From an uncultured Spirochaetota bacterium (GTDB taxonomy: Bacteria; Spirochaetota; Spirochaetia; Treponematales; Rectinemataceae): a stretch of 52,851 bases of DNA. This document shows, in pieces, positions 34,977 to 44,008 of this stretch; the first letter of the stretch is position 1, and every line of letters starts with the position of its first letter. The stretch spans positions 1 through 52,851 of the forward strand of contig CAIJMU010000063.1 in assembly GCA_903821875.1 (NCBI GenBank), written 5' to 3'. The notes under the pieces were generated by a model. That model had not been told where the DNA came from and did not search any database. It saw only the letters and a list, made by a program, of their open reading frames with translations. A program made the translations under genes and the position numbers.

Positions 34977-37541
34977 TCAGAACTTCATCAGCACTGTCGA
35001 GGAAAAGCCCGGGGTGTCATCCTTGCCGAGACTGGATTCGGCCACAATCGTATAGGCGCCGACTGCGAGTCCGTCCACGGCCGACGCCGGGAAGAGGGCC
35101 TCGTAATTGCCACCCTTCGTTGACGTGGCGGTCGCGCTAATGGCCCTGTCCCCGACCATGAGGCTCAGGGTGACCGTGGCCCGGTCGGTAGGCGTGGAGG
35201 CTACGGCAGGGAAGCTCACAAGTCCTACCTTCACAAGTACCTTGAGATCCTGGCCCTTTTTCGGATCGGCTACCGTTACGGACTCGACCCGCGAGTAATC
35301 GCTTTTAAGGGCCTTGACCCAATAGCCGGCCTCGAAGGGATAGGCCTTGTCACGGAAGGCAGCGAGTATGCCCGTGTTGCCGGAGGCATCGTAGCGTTCG
35401 AGGAGGAAGCCGCCGTTCGAGATATAGGCATGGCCGTGGGCATCGAGCCAGGCGATCGCGAGCTGGTAGTCCCGCACTGCGGTTTCGGGGCTGAGCTGGC
35501 CGGCCAGGGAGGCAGGCACGCGCCTGGTCGCGACGAAATCGGCCAACTTGGCCTTTAGGTCGGCGACAAGTTTCGGGTTGAGGAGATCCACCTCGACGGA
35601 GGAAGCCTCGGTGTTGAAGGACCAGGCAGTACCGGAGGCGCTTGACTCGGAAACGAGGGACTGGAGGGCTTCGAGGATTTCCCAGGGGAGGATGGCACCG
35701 GAGTTGACTGCGGCTACCTGGAGACTGGGAGCCATCAGGGAGGCGAGCTGGGCCTGGTCCATCGGGTAGAAGGCATCGGACCACACCGTGATGGAGCCAT
35801 CCTTGTTGAAGCTGTAGCCCTTGGCCCGTGCCAGGCGCGGGTTCACGCCCGAAGCGTAGGAAGCGTCGAAGGCTCTGGCGTTTGCGCCGCCTTTGAAGGC
35901 CAGGTCATAGGGGAAGGCCAGCGCGTATCGGTAGTCGTTCTGGTCGACCGCTCGACCGTCATGCCAGGCGCCGAAGCGGAAGGCGAAGGTCGCGCTGCTT
36001 TTTGCTGTGATGGGCGATGATGCGGGCGAATAGCCATACTGTCCCTGGGCATCCTTGGTGTAGCTCAGTCCCGAGGCCCATTTCTGGGTCGAGGCGTTCC
36101 AGATGACAGCATTTCCCGGAACCGGCGTGGGCTCCGACGCTGTCTTGAGGTTGGACCAGGTGGCGCGGACCGCCATGGGTACGCCGGTGGCGGGATGGGC
36201 CTCGAGTTCGAGGTCGCTGAGCTGCTTGACGATGCTGCCCGAATAGGTGTCACCGAAGCCCTGGGTCCCGACGGGGTCCCAGGCGTTCATGAAGAGGGCT
36301 CCGCGCGAGGAAAAGCCCGTCATACGTAGTACTTTTTTGCCTGCGTCGGCTCCGCTTTTCTCCGCCTTCACGTCAGCGGTATAGGTCGACCACTTGTCCA
36401 GGCCATCCCCGATGCCATAGGCGACGCGGGTTGCGAAACGGTCCTTGGCGGCGGTGAAGTAGCTCGTCTTTCCCGCGACCATGATGCGCACCGATTCCTT
36501 CAAGCCCAGGTTCATCGCGGCAGTCATGTTGTCCCAGTATTCCTTGGCGGAAGCGATATTGCCGCCGACGACGGCCTGGGTAAGGCGATCGAGCTCGGGC
36601 TGCTGGTAGTTCCAGAAGGCCTTGTTGTTGCCCCCCGGCATGATGGAGGCCCAGGGGGCGTAATCGTAGGAAATGGTCATTTCCCAGTAGGCCTTGGTCT
36701 CGTTGGATCCGAGCCCCTCCGTGTAGACGCTCCACTGGTAGGTGGCGGGGTCGGTCCGGTTCACCAGTCCGCCTGCCTTGCTCCGGTCGTACTCGAGGCG
36801 CTCAACCTTGATTCCGGCTTTTTCCACCTGGTCTGCGATGTAGCGCCCGACGGGAAGGCGGGAATTGGGATCATCGGCGCGGATGACAAAGCGGATGGTT
36901 ACCGCTGTCCCGTCGAAGATCCAATAGGGGCTGCCCTTCACGAGGCGTCCCTTGAGTTCGGGCAGGGCAGAGGCTGCGTTCATGGCCGCATCGATGTCTG
37001 CGAGGGCCTGCCGCTCATTGCCCTGGTCGCTCATCCCGAGTTTTGTAGCAACCAGGCTGAAGCGCGAGGCGTTGGGGAGGCCTGGAACCACAGGCGTGAA
37101 CATCGGAAGCCCGGCTCCCTCGAAGACCTCGTCCACGATCTTCTGCCGGTTGATGAGCCAGTTGAGGGCATATCGGATCTTCTGGACAGCCAATGGATTG
37201 AATTGGACCTTTCCCGAGGCGTCTACCGAAGCGTCGGTGAGGTAGGGTGCCTTGTTGGGAAAGGGATTGAGGAGGAGGCCGACATAGCTGGCTCCGGAGA
37301 CGGTGTAGGGCTCGAGTTTCGAGCTGACATCGGCCGGGAGGCGCTTGAAGACGCCGCCTGAAGTCCCGTAACTCCAGAGGTCGCTCTTGCCGGCTGCGAC
37401 ATCCATGAGGCCGAGGTCCTCCCCGGATCTCGCATTGAAAAGCACCTTGTCGACAATCGGGCCCTTCTGGACCGCGGTCTGGGCCGTTAGATCGGCTAAT
37501 CCGACCGACAGGGTCAGCAGTGCCGTAAGAATTAGTTTCAT
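34977..37541 (-). CDS. Peptide-type ABC substrate-binding protein, unusually long
   Basis: An 854-residue exported protein with a signal peptide (MKLILTALLTLSVGLADLTAQ) and AGGAGAG before its ATG. The N-terminal half matches the SBP_bac_5 solute-binding fold, for example IRYALNWLINRQKIVDEVFEGAGLP near residue 120 and VRIMVAGKTSYF near 350. Ordinary members are 500-600 residues, and this one carries a further solute-binding half (YRYALAFPYDL, SDAFYPMDQAQ) and a C-terminal beta-rich domain of about 110 residues that looks Ig-like. It is convergent with two peptide-type permeases and probably serves them. Confidence 0.82.
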   Translation of the reverse strand: MKLILTALLTLSVGLADLTAQTAVQKGPIVDKVLFNARSGEDLGLMDVAAGKSDLWSYGTSGGVFKRLPADVSSKLEPYTVSGASYVGLLLNPFPNKAPYLTDASVDASGKVQFNPLAVQKIRYALNWLINRQKIVDEVFEGAGLPMFTPVVPGLPNASRFSLVATKLGMSDQGNERQALADIDAAMNAASALPELKGRLVKGSPYWIFDGTAVTIRFVIRADDPNSRLPVGRYIADQVEKAGIKVERLEYDRSKAGGLVNRTDPATYQWSVYTEGLGSNETKAYWEMTISYDYAPWASIMPGGNNKAFWNYQQPELDRLTQAVVGGNIASAKEYWDNMTAAMNLGLKESVRIMVAGKTSYFTAAKDRFATRVAYGIGDGLDKWSTYTADVKAEKSGADAGKKVLRMTGFSSRGALFMNAWDPVGTQGFGDTYSGSIVKQLSDLELEAHPATGVPMAVRATWSNLKTASEPTPVPGNAVIWNASTQKWASGLSYTKDAQGQYGYSPASSPITAKSSATFAFRFGAWHDGRAVDQNDYRYALAFPYDLAFKGGANARAFDASYASGVNPRLARAKGYSFNKDGSITVWSDAFYPMDQAQLASLMAPSLQVAAVNSGAILPWEILEALQSLVSESSASGTAWSFNTEASSVEVDLLNPKLVADLKAKLADFVATRRVPASLAGQLSPETAVRDYQLAIAWLDAHGHAYISNGGFLLERYDASGNTGILAAFRDKAYPFEAGYWVKALKSDYSRVESVTVADPKKGQDLKVLVKVGLVSFPAVASTPTDRATVTLSLMVGDRAISATATSTKGGNYEALFPASAVDGLAVGAYTIVAESSLGKDDTPGFSSTVLMKF

Positions 37542-37658
37542 GTGGCTATCTCTCCTTTGAGGATTCCCATAACCCGGGGCGGTAACGCCATTCGGGCTCC
37601 GGATCGTGTGTATCGCTGAACTTCATCGCGAACATACTGTATATTTCCGGCCTGATAA

Positions 37659-37672
37659 GTGACCTGCGTCAC
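37659..37672. promoter_or_regulatory. Crp/Fnr-family site candidate
   Basis: GTGA-N6-TCAC, flanked by A on both sides (AGTGACCTGCGTCACA), lies 100 bases before the TDT channel gene and 118 bases above the divergent binding-protein gene. It resembles the Crp or HcpR consensus TGTGA-N6-TCACA with one mismatch. Flanking CGGCC and GGCCG also pair, so an RNA hairpin is an alternative reading. Confidence 0.4.
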
Positions 37673-37771
37673 AGAAGGCCGATTCTGGAAGCGGCATTAT
37701 CACTCTAACGAAGGCGAGGCGGAGCCGGAACATGCATTCCCTGTCCCCGCACATAGATACAAGGAGTCATG

Positions 37772-38839
37772 ATGAACACAGTGGTAAAGACCTTCGCTCC
37801 GAGCTGGCCCGCCACGGTGATGGGAACCGCAGTAGTACCCATTGCCCTTTCCCTCGCTTCCCCCATTCTGCCCTGGATGAAGGAGGCAGCCGCAGGATTC
37901 CTTTTCCTCTCCATCGCGATGCTCGTGGTCATCACGCTTATTACAGGCTTCCGCGCCATCGCTTATTGGGCGGAGTTTTCGAAGGAGTTCCGCCATCCCG
38001 TGGCAGGCAGCTTTATTCCGACCCTGCCCATCGCCTTCATTATTGTTGCCCTCGATTTTCTGAGCCTTGGGGCTCCCTTCTTTGGGGAAGCCCTTTCAAC
38101 GGCCATCGCGCTCTGGCTCTTCGGAATAGGCGCCGCGGGGATCTGGATTCTCGGCCTGGCAGTCCTCTCGAGGCTCTTCGCATCCACCGAAGTCAAGCTG
38201 CCCCACGCTACCTTCGGCTGGTTTATCCCGCCGGTCTCGCAGATCATCATCGCTGTCGGCGGCCTTGAACTCGTAAAGCACATGGAGAGGGGCGCAGGCG
38301 CGGACTTCGTGTACATCCTGGCCCTGGCCGGCCTCGGTATCGGGAGCATACTTTTCCTTTTCGTCGGCGCAAATGTCTACCACCGCTATCTTTTTGCGGA
38401 GCTCCCGGGACCGAAGATGGCGCCAACTGCAGCTATCGGTTTCGCTCCGACTGCGGTCATAGTAATTGCCCTTGCCAAGCTGGCAGCAGCCCAGGCTGTC
38501 CCCAGCTTTGCCCACCCCGATAGCTCGCTCGTAGGCATGTTGGGCTTTCTCGGCATCGCAGCCTGGGGCTTTTCGGCCTTCGGCTTCCTCCTCGCTATCC
38601 TGGTGATCGGTCGCGGCTTCAAGGCCATGCGCGCGCAGTTCGGGCTTCCCTGGTGGGCGATGACCTTTCCCCTCGGTGCCTTTGCCGTGGCGACAGGAGC
38701 CCTCGGCAAGCTTCTCGGGACGAGCCTCTTCGATCCCATCCTCGTCGGACTCACAATACTGCTCCTGATTGTCTGGATTGTTGTCGCCATCGGCACCCTG
38801 CGGGGCATCGGAAACGGTACGATCTTTGCCCGTGACTGA
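37772..38839 (+). CDS. TDT/SLAC1-family membrane channel (TehA-like)
   Basis: A 355-residue membrane protein with about ten hydrophobic segments, opening MNTVVKTFAPSWPATVMGTAVVPIAL. The FAPSWPATVMGTA start and WFIPPVSQIIIAVGG near residue 152 fit the tellurite-resistance/dicarboxylate transporter family, which includes TehA and plant SLAC1 anion channels. AAGGAG precedes two adjacent ATGs (37769 and 37772). It would move an anion across the inner membrane. The next gene, for an iron-sulfur membrane protein, overlaps its end, so the two are coupled. Confidence 0.85.
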   Translation: MNTVVKTFAPSWPATVMGTAVVPIALSLASPILPWMKEAAAGFLFLSIAMLVVITLITGFRAIAYWAEFSKEFRHPVAGSFIPTLPIAFIIVALDFLSLGAPFFGEALSTAIALWLFGIGAAGIWILGLAVLSRLFASTEVKLPHATFGWFIPPVSQIIIAVGGLELVKHMERGAGADFVYILALAGLGIGSILFLFVGANVYHRYLFAELPGPKMAPTAAIGFAPTAVIVIALAKLAAAQAVPSFAHPDSSLVGMLGFLGIAAWGFSAFGFLLAILVIGRGFKAMRAQFGLPWWAMTFPLGAFAVATGALGKLLGTSLFDPILVGLTILLLIVWIVVAIGTLRGIGNGTIFARD

Positions 38840-39383
38840 TGGGCCTGGCGCGGTCGGCATCCATACTGCTGCACCAATCGTCGCAGCGCCGCATATCGCT
38901 GCGCGGGCGCGCCTCCGTCCCGCGCTGCGAAATCGCGCGCGGATGGGGCTTGCCTTTTCGGCGGCAGTCATGGTGGGCGGCTACTTCGTTCCGGAGCTTG
39001 GCCTCGCGGTGCCCCTCATCCTGGCAGTCGCCGTAATCTCGAACAGTCGCCGCACCAGGTGGCTGTGCGCCGAAGCCTGCCCCCGCGGCCTCACCCTCTC
39101 GGGCTTCATGGGACGCTTTTCCGCCTACCGCCAATTGCCGGCGTTTTTTCAGACGCTCGCGTTCAGGTCGATGGCCTGCGGGGTGCTCCTCATGGTTACC
39201 CTGGGACAGGTCATGCGACTCTGGCCCGATGCCGCTGCCCTCGGCCGATTTTTCTGGTGGGTCTGCGTGGGGAGCTTCGCGATAGCCATCAGCATGGCTC
39301 TCGTCTTCAAGCCGCGAAGCTGGTGCGCGGTCTGCCCGATGGGCACACTCCAGAGCACCATGGCGGGCAGACAGGGTCGTTGA
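38832..39383 (+). CDS. Small polytopic iron-sulfur protein with two Cys-Pro motifs
   Basis: A 183-residue membrane protein read from a GTG at 38832 that overlaps the channel gene by eight bases. It has about four hydrophobic segments and two motifs of the NapH/NosR/CcoG type, WLCAEACPRG near residue 77 and WCAVCPMGTLQ near 165, but no ferredoxin domain. In related proteins these Cys-Pro pairs lie at the membrane face and take part in electron transfer. It resembles a stripped-down NapH half and probably pairs with another redox protein, perhaps the one at 39480. Upstream start choices are possible. Confidence 0.65.
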   Translation: MTDGPGAVGIHTAAPIVAAPHIAARARLRPALRNRARMGLAFSAAVMVGGYFVPELGLAVPLILAVAVISNSRRTRWLCAEACPRGLTLSGFMGRFSAYRQLPAFFQTLAFRSMACGVLLMVTLGQVMRLWPDAAALGRFFWWVCVGSFAIAISMALVFKPRSWCAVCPMGTLQSTMAGRQGR

Positions 39384-39479
39384 AACCGATTACCAACTAA
39401 CGAGGAACCCGCCGGCGCCGCAAGGCATCGACGGTTTTTTGCGTGTCGGATTTTCCGCCTTGTCGCAGCCATGGGCGGG

Positions 39480-40850
39480 CTATTCGTGTCCGCCCTCTCC
39501 CTGTATCCGTCGCTCGTGTTCAGCCTGCGCGGCCTCGTTGGCAAGACGGTCCGCTACCAGCTCCACTCTTAGGCGCACTTCCCTGAAGGGCGTATCCGGG
39601 CCGACGTCCTTCGACAATCCAAAGACCTTCTTGAAGGTTTCGATGTCCATGCCGTTGAGCGAAGCGATCACCTCGAGCCTGGCGCTTCCGTAGGCTATGC
39701 CCCAGCTCGTGCTGTCGGTCAGCGAGGGGTCGAGCCCGAGCCGCTGCTTGAGATCGCTGGCCGCAAGGCCGTTGACCTCGGCGAATTTTGAAAGGGGCAT
39801 GGCGTTTTCTATGGCGCTCGACCTCGTCCACGAGGGCAGGCTGCCGGGCAGTGAATAGGATTTCCTGAATTCATCGACTGTCATGCCCGCCTGTTTGGAC
39901 AGCTCGCGGAGGGTTGGTTCCTGCGCCGGACTCAGCCTGTCGAAGCCGAAAAGCTGCATCGCGAAGATCCCGAGGAAGAAGGCCCCGGCGCCCAGCAGGA
40001 CCGCCACCGCCGGATTGATTCGGCTCTTCTTTGAAAAGCCCATGTCGAGGGTTCCCGGCACAGGGCAGACAGCCGCGCACTTTCCGCAGGAAAGGCACTC
40101 GGCGTCAGTCACCGCTTTGGCCTTCGAGACTTCGAGGTTAACCGGACAGGCCTTGTCGCAGAGCGCGCAATTGATACAGGTTTCAGCGTTGCGCCGGGCC
40201 TTGAAGGGCGAGGCGAGACCTACGACCGCGACCATGGCTCCCATCGGGCAGAGGTACTTGCAGAAGGCGCGCTCGTAAAAAAACGAAAGGACGAGCGCGA
40301 GGACGAGGATGACTGCTCCACCAACCATGCTGGCTGCGACCTCCGCTGGCATGAAGATGTGGCCATAGGCCGCCCAGGGATCAAGGGAGTTGATCCAGAG
40401 CGTTCCGGTCATCCATGCCATCGCAATTGCGAGGATCGCGACGGGGTACTTGAGCCAGCGGAGGATGCGGTCGAGCTTCGCAGGGACCACGGGGCGGCGC
40501 TTGCCGAAAACCATGGCGCCCAGTGCGCCGGGCAGATCCTGGAGGGTTCCGAGGGGACAGATCGCGCCGCAGAAAATCCGCTTGAAAAGCAGCGCAGAGC
40601 CGACTGAAACGAAGAAAAGGCCGAGGGTGCCCGAGAAGATCTTTGGAAGCGTCGCGCCATCCAGCGTGATCCAACGGAGGAGCGATTCCAGGCCGCCGAA
40701 GGGGCAGAGCGCATGGGCAGAAGCGTGGACCTTGCTGACGGCGATGTGGGCGTACATCTCCCAGGTGATCCACGCAAGGACGCCTGCGAGGATAGTCCAG
40801 CGGACGACTCCGTGGGAACGCCTACGGAACTGGATGGCTGTCATCGTCAC
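39480..40850 (-). CDS. NapH/CcoG-like polytopic 4Fe-4S protein with C-terminal helical repeats
   Basis: A 456-residue inner-membrane electron carrier. It has membrane segments with the motifs ALCPFGGLES, IFCGAICPLGTLQ and FCKYLCPMGAM, then two 4Fe-4S clusters in CINCALCDKACPV and CLSCGKCAAVCPVPG. After another hydrophobic segment, about 120 residues contain three helical repeats of the type GMTVDEFRKSYSL, GLAASDLKQRLGL and GMDIETFKKVFGL, each followed by a short loop. It starts in the stop of the exported helical protein gene (ATGA overlap), so the two are coupled. Its likely role is to pass electrons from the quinone or cytoplasm to periplasmic acceptors. Confidence 0.88.
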   Translation of the reverse strand: MTMTAIQFRRRSHGVVRWTILAGVLAWITWEMYAHIAVSKVHASAHALCPFGGLESLLRWITLDGATLPKIFSGTLGLFFVSVGSALLFKRIFCGAICPLGTLQDLPGALGAMVFGKRRPVVPAKLDRILRWLKYPVAILAIAMAWMTGTLWINSLDPWAAYGHIFMPAEVAASMVGGAVILVLALVLSFFYERAFCKYLCPMGAMVAVVGLASPFKARRNAETCINCALCDKACPVNLEVSKAKAVTDAECLSCGKCAAVCPVPGTLDMGFSKKSRINPAVAVLLGAGAFFLGIFAMQLFGFDRLSPAQEPTLRELSKQAGMTVDEFRKSYSLPGSLPSWTRSSAIENAMPLSKFAEVNGLAASDLKQRLGLDPSLTDSTSWGIAYGSARLEVIASLNGMDIETFKKVFGLSKDVGPDTPFREVRLRVELVADRLANEAAQAEHERRIQGEGGHE

Positions 40851-41596
40851 TTAGGAAAGTCGCCGAACATGAAGAAGGTCTTCACGAAGGCTGGCTTGAG
40901 CGTGGCAGTCGCATCGGCGAGGGCCTTGCCGTCACCGCCCTTGAGGGCAGCAGCCATGCTGTCCAGGATCCTGGCTACAGCCTGGTACTGGCCCTGGTAG
41001 GCTGGGCCGACCTTTTCTCCGAGCCTGTAGGCGGGGAGGAGATCCTCGCGAGCCTTCACGATTTTCCAGCGGGCGATGGAAATGTCGAGGTAGGCGGCAA
41101 AGACAGCCTCCTCGTTGGCCTTCCACTCCGCAAGGGGCCTGGCCGGTACATTCGCAAGGAGGACCTCCATCGAGCCGTGGAAGTCGGTCAGGCTGTCGAG
41201 GAAGTAGGGGATCTTCTGGCGGCTCCTGGACTCAAGGAGGGTGAGGCGTACTCCCTCAAGAATTTCGTGGGCCTTGGCCATCTCACCCCTGTCCATGAGT
41301 GCGGCCTTGGCCATCGCGACGATCTCGCCGAGATGGGTGAGGTCAGTGGTCCATTCCTCATCGAAGCCGGGTTTGTCGGAGAAGATCGCATTGAAGCCGT
41401 TCCAGGCAGTTTCGAAGGTCGTCATGGCGATCTTGGCCTTGGCCGGATCGGCCTGGCCGGTAAGTCCGAGAGCGGGGATGTAGGCGCGGTCGAGCGCGAC
41501 CATGGCGGGAACGAGGTCGGCGGGCGGGGCGGCGTAGAGGCTGAAGGCGGCCGAGGCGGCCAGTAGCGAAGCGAGGGCGAGACTGCGAAGGCGCAT
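40847..41596 (-). CDS. Exported helical protein of unknown function
   Basis: A 249-residue protein with a signal peptide (MRLRSLALASLLAASAAFSLYAAP) and AAGGAG before the ATG at 41596. The mature part looks almost entirely helical, with several long amphipathic helices and scattered conserved His, for example LTHLGEIVAMAK and LTDFHGSMEVLL. It resembles a four-helix bundle of the cytochrome b562 type but has no CxxCH heme motif, so a cofactor is not proven. It is translationally coupled to the NapH-like protein at 39480 and is probably its periplasmic partner. Confidence 0.7.
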   Translation of the reverse strand: MRLRSLALASLLAASAAFSLYAAPPADLVPAMVALDRAYIPALGLTGQADPAKAKIAMTTFETAWNGFNAIFSDKPGFDEEWTTDLTHLGEIVAMAKAALMDRGEMAKAHEILEGVRLTLLESRSRQKIPYFLDSLTDFHGSMEVLLANVPARPLAEWKANEEAVFAAYLDISIARWKIVKAREDLLPAYRLGEKVGPAYQGQYQAVARILDSMAAALKGGDGKALADATATLKPAFVKTFFMFGDFPK

Positions 41597-41937
41597 GGAA
41601 ACTCCTTGAGGGAAAATAGTCGTCCAGAAGGGCGGACATCTGTAGTACGCAGGTTCCGTGCCAAGTATTGATTTCCTCGAATGTAGAGAATATCCCATAT
41701 AACAGAGGACGTGGAGTAGCATCGCCAGGAGCTTCGGAGAACTCAAGCATTGGGCTTTGGGCAGCTATTTCATCAAGCGGGAAAAAACTTCCCATGACAA
41801 GCCCTATCGCAGTGCTGCGCTTCATACAAAAATCGTCGTGCTGGGTGACCACCATCACATTCGTCAACAGCCTTGCGATGGTACTGTAACGACAGTGGCG
41901 CAGGGAACACTCGGCCACTCAACTACGGAGGAATATC
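41597..41937. promoter_or_regulatory. Divergent intergenic region, no gene seen
   Basis: This 341-base stretch separates the exported helical protein (minus) from the Trx-TrxR fusion (plus). I see TATAAC at 41697-41702 as a possible plus-strand -10 without a good -35, and a small inverted repeat GGGAA-AAAAC-TTCCC at 41779-41793. No convincing coding frame or recognised operator is present. Confidence 0.35.
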
Positions 41938-43224
41938 ATGGCACAGGAAATCACCTCGGCTGATTACGAATCAAAGGTCCTCAAGGCGAAGGGACTCGTC
42001 ATAGTTGACTTCTTTTCGCAGGAATGTGCGCCCTGCGAGGCCCTCGCCCCCAAGTTCGAGTTCTTCGCCGACCTTTACCATGGCGAGATCGCCTTCTACA
42101 AGGTTTTCAGGCAGGGCGACCGGGATCACTCCACAGCCCTGGGAGTGAAGTCGAGTCCGACACTGCTTTTCTACAAGGACGGGAAGGAAGTTGCGCCTCG
42201 CCTCTCCGGTGCCATCAAGAAGAGCGAAATGAAAAAGACTATCGTCGATGCCTTCGGCCTCCCCGACAAGACCCTCGGTACGCTCCGGAAAATCGAGGAA
42301 GTCGACCTCGCCATCATAGGAGCCGGGCCAGCTGGACTCACTGCAGGCATCTACGCCGGACGTGCGATGATCAACACAGTCATGATCGATCAGGGCAACC
42401 CCGGCGGTCAGGTTAACCTGACGCACATGGTGGCCAACTACCCCGGTACCGAGGCCGAGATCGGTGGCTATGCCCTCATGGAAAAGGTAACGAAACAGGC
42501 TGAGGAGTCGGGTGCGCGCATCATCCGCTCAGCCGAGATCGTGCGCCTCGACCTTGCGAAAAAAGAAATCGACATCGATGACGACCGTCGCATCAAGGCC
42601 AAGGCGATCATAATTGCGACAGGTGCCAAGCCACGCGAACTCGGTGTGCCGGGGGAGACGGCCCTCTTCGGGCGCGGCATCTCCTATTGTGCGACCTGCG
42701 ACGGACGCTTCTACGAGGGCAAGGACATCTACGTCATCGGCGGCGGCAACAGCGCGGTCGAGGAGACGCTATTCCTCGCCGAGTTCGTCAATTCCGTGAC
42801 CATGGTTCACCAGTTCGATGAATTCCAGGCCAACAAGACAGCGGCAGAGCAGGCTCTCAAGAACCCGAAAATCAAGGTGCTCTGGAGCCACGAACCCCGT
42901 GCCTTCCACGCCGATACAAAGGGCTTCTCTGGCCTCGAGGTCGAGAACCTCAAGACAGGAGAACGGAAGGTCCTGACGGGCGGCGCCGGCGTCTTTGTCT
43001 TTGTCGGCTATGTTCCCCAGACCCAGCTCTTCGCCGGGCAGCTTCCCACGGACAGGTGGGGCGGCGCCGAGGCCGATCCCATGACCCTCGAGACAAAGAT
43101 GCCGGGCGTCTTCATCGCGGGTGACCTTCGCTCCAAGCCCTTCAAGCAAATCACGACCGCCGTTTCCGACGGCACGGTCGCGGCGCTCTCGGCGCAGAAA
43201 TACCTGCGTTCGCTTGCAGGCTGA
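41938..43224 (+). CDS. Thioredoxin-thioredoxin reductase fusion
   Basis: A 428-residue protein. Residues 1-115 are a thioredoxin domain with the unusual active site CAPC (usual CGPC) in FFSQECAPCEALAPKFEFFADLY and cis-proline SSPTLLFYKDGKE. Residues from about 120 are a thioredoxin reductase: LAIIGAGPAGLTAGIYAGRA binds FAD, YCATCDG holds the redox cysteines, VIGGGNSAVEE binds NADPH, and GVFIAGDLRSKPFKQITTA closes the FAD site. Usually the thioredoxin domain is C-terminal or separate. CGGAGG precedes the ATG. It supplies reducing power to thiol or metalloid chemistry in the surrounding redox island. Confidence 0.93.
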   Translation: MAQEITSADYESKVLKAKGLVIVDFFSQECAPCEALAPKFEFFADLYHGEIAFYKVFRQGDRDHSTALGVKSSPTLLFYKDGKEVAPRLSGAIKKSEMKKTIVDAFGLPDKTLGTLRKIEEVDLAIIGAGPAGLTAGIYAGRAMINTVMIDQGNPGGQVNLTHMVANYPGTEAEIGGYALMEKVTKQAEESGARIIRSAEIVRLDLAKKEIDIDDDRRIKAKAIIIATGAKPRELGVPGETALFGRGISYCATCDGRFYEGKDIYVIGGGNSAVEETLFLAEFVNSVTMVHQFDEFQANKTAAEQALKNPKIKVLWSHEPRAFHADTKGFSGLEVENLKTGERKVLTGGAGVFVFVGYVPQTQLFAGQLPTDRWGGAEADPMTLETKMPGVFIAGDLRSKPFKQITTAVSDGTVAALSAQKYLRSLAG

Positions 43225-43450
43225 ACGCACTCATGCTGATTGATATGAAGTTCCGTCTATCCGAAGCCTCGGTCGAATCGAGTGCACGGCGCGGCCTGGG
43301 CCTCGAGATTGATCGGGCTCAGGGGACCCTCGTCCCTGGGTTTTGGGGATTGTGCCATTCCGGCTCCTGCAGGCGCCAGTCCCAGCGCTTTCCCATTGTT
43401 GGCATTTCCGGAAATTGCCATCGCTGTCCTGTATAGCTGGAGGAAGGACC

Positions 43451-44008
43451 ATGGCCGATCATCATGACCCATCCCGCGTGTTCCACGGTGACGCCACGCG
43501 GCTCCGATCGTCTTCACGACTCGCGCGACTCGAGCTGCCGCGCGTGCTGGAGCTCTGCCTTTCGGGGCTCGCGGTCCGCTCCGCCCTCGACGTGGGAACC
43601 GGCACGGGAGTCTTCGCCGAGGCCTTCGTCGCGGCGGGCCTCACGGTCACAGGCGTCGACCTCGCTCCCGAGTTGCTCACTATTGCTCGCGATATCGTTC
43701 CAGGGGCGATCTTCCTGGAAGCGGGAGCCGAGGACCTCCCCTGCGACGAGCTGGCCTACGACCTTGTCTTTCTCGGCCATGTCCTCCACGAGGCGGACGA
43801 CCCGCTCGGCGTCCTCCGCGAAGCCAGGAGGGTCGCCCGGCTTAGGGTGGCGGTCCTGGAATGGCCCTACCGCGACGACAGTCAGGGCCCGCCCCTCGGA
43901 CACAGGCTGAGGCCGGATGCGGTCGCCGAGCTGGCCGGGCTAGCGGGTTTCCACGAGGTCGAGACCCTCGAACTCGACCACATGACCCTCTACCGCATGA
44001 CAGTCTGA
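43451..44008 (+). CDS. Class I SAM-dependent methyltransferase
   Basis: A 185-residue methyltransferase starting at the ATG at 43451 with AGGAAGG upstream. Motif I is SALDVGTGTGVFAEAF near residue 45, motif II is TVTGVDLAPELL, and LVFLGHVLHEADDPLGVLREARRV near 105 is the motif IV/V region seen in UbiE- and ArsM-like enzymes. The small size leaves little substrate domain. Its location between a thioredoxin reductase fusion and a CGGC protein allows a metalloid or thiol substrate, but nothing in the sequence fixes it. Confidence 0.88.
   Translation: MADHHDPSRVFHGDATRLRSSSRLARLELPRVLELCLSGLAVRSALDVGTGTGVFAEAFVAAGLTVTGVDLAPELLTIARDIVPGAIFLEAGAEDLPCDELAYDLVFLGHVLHEADDPLGVLREARRVARLRVAVLEWPYRDDSQGPPLGHRLRPDAVAELAGLAGFHEVETLELDHMTLYRMTV

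Noticed and set aside
43401-43419. GGCATTTCCGGAAATTGCC as an operator of the methyltransferase
   Set aside because: Only TTTCCGGAAA is a true palindrome and no promoter boxes fit around it; support is too weak to list.
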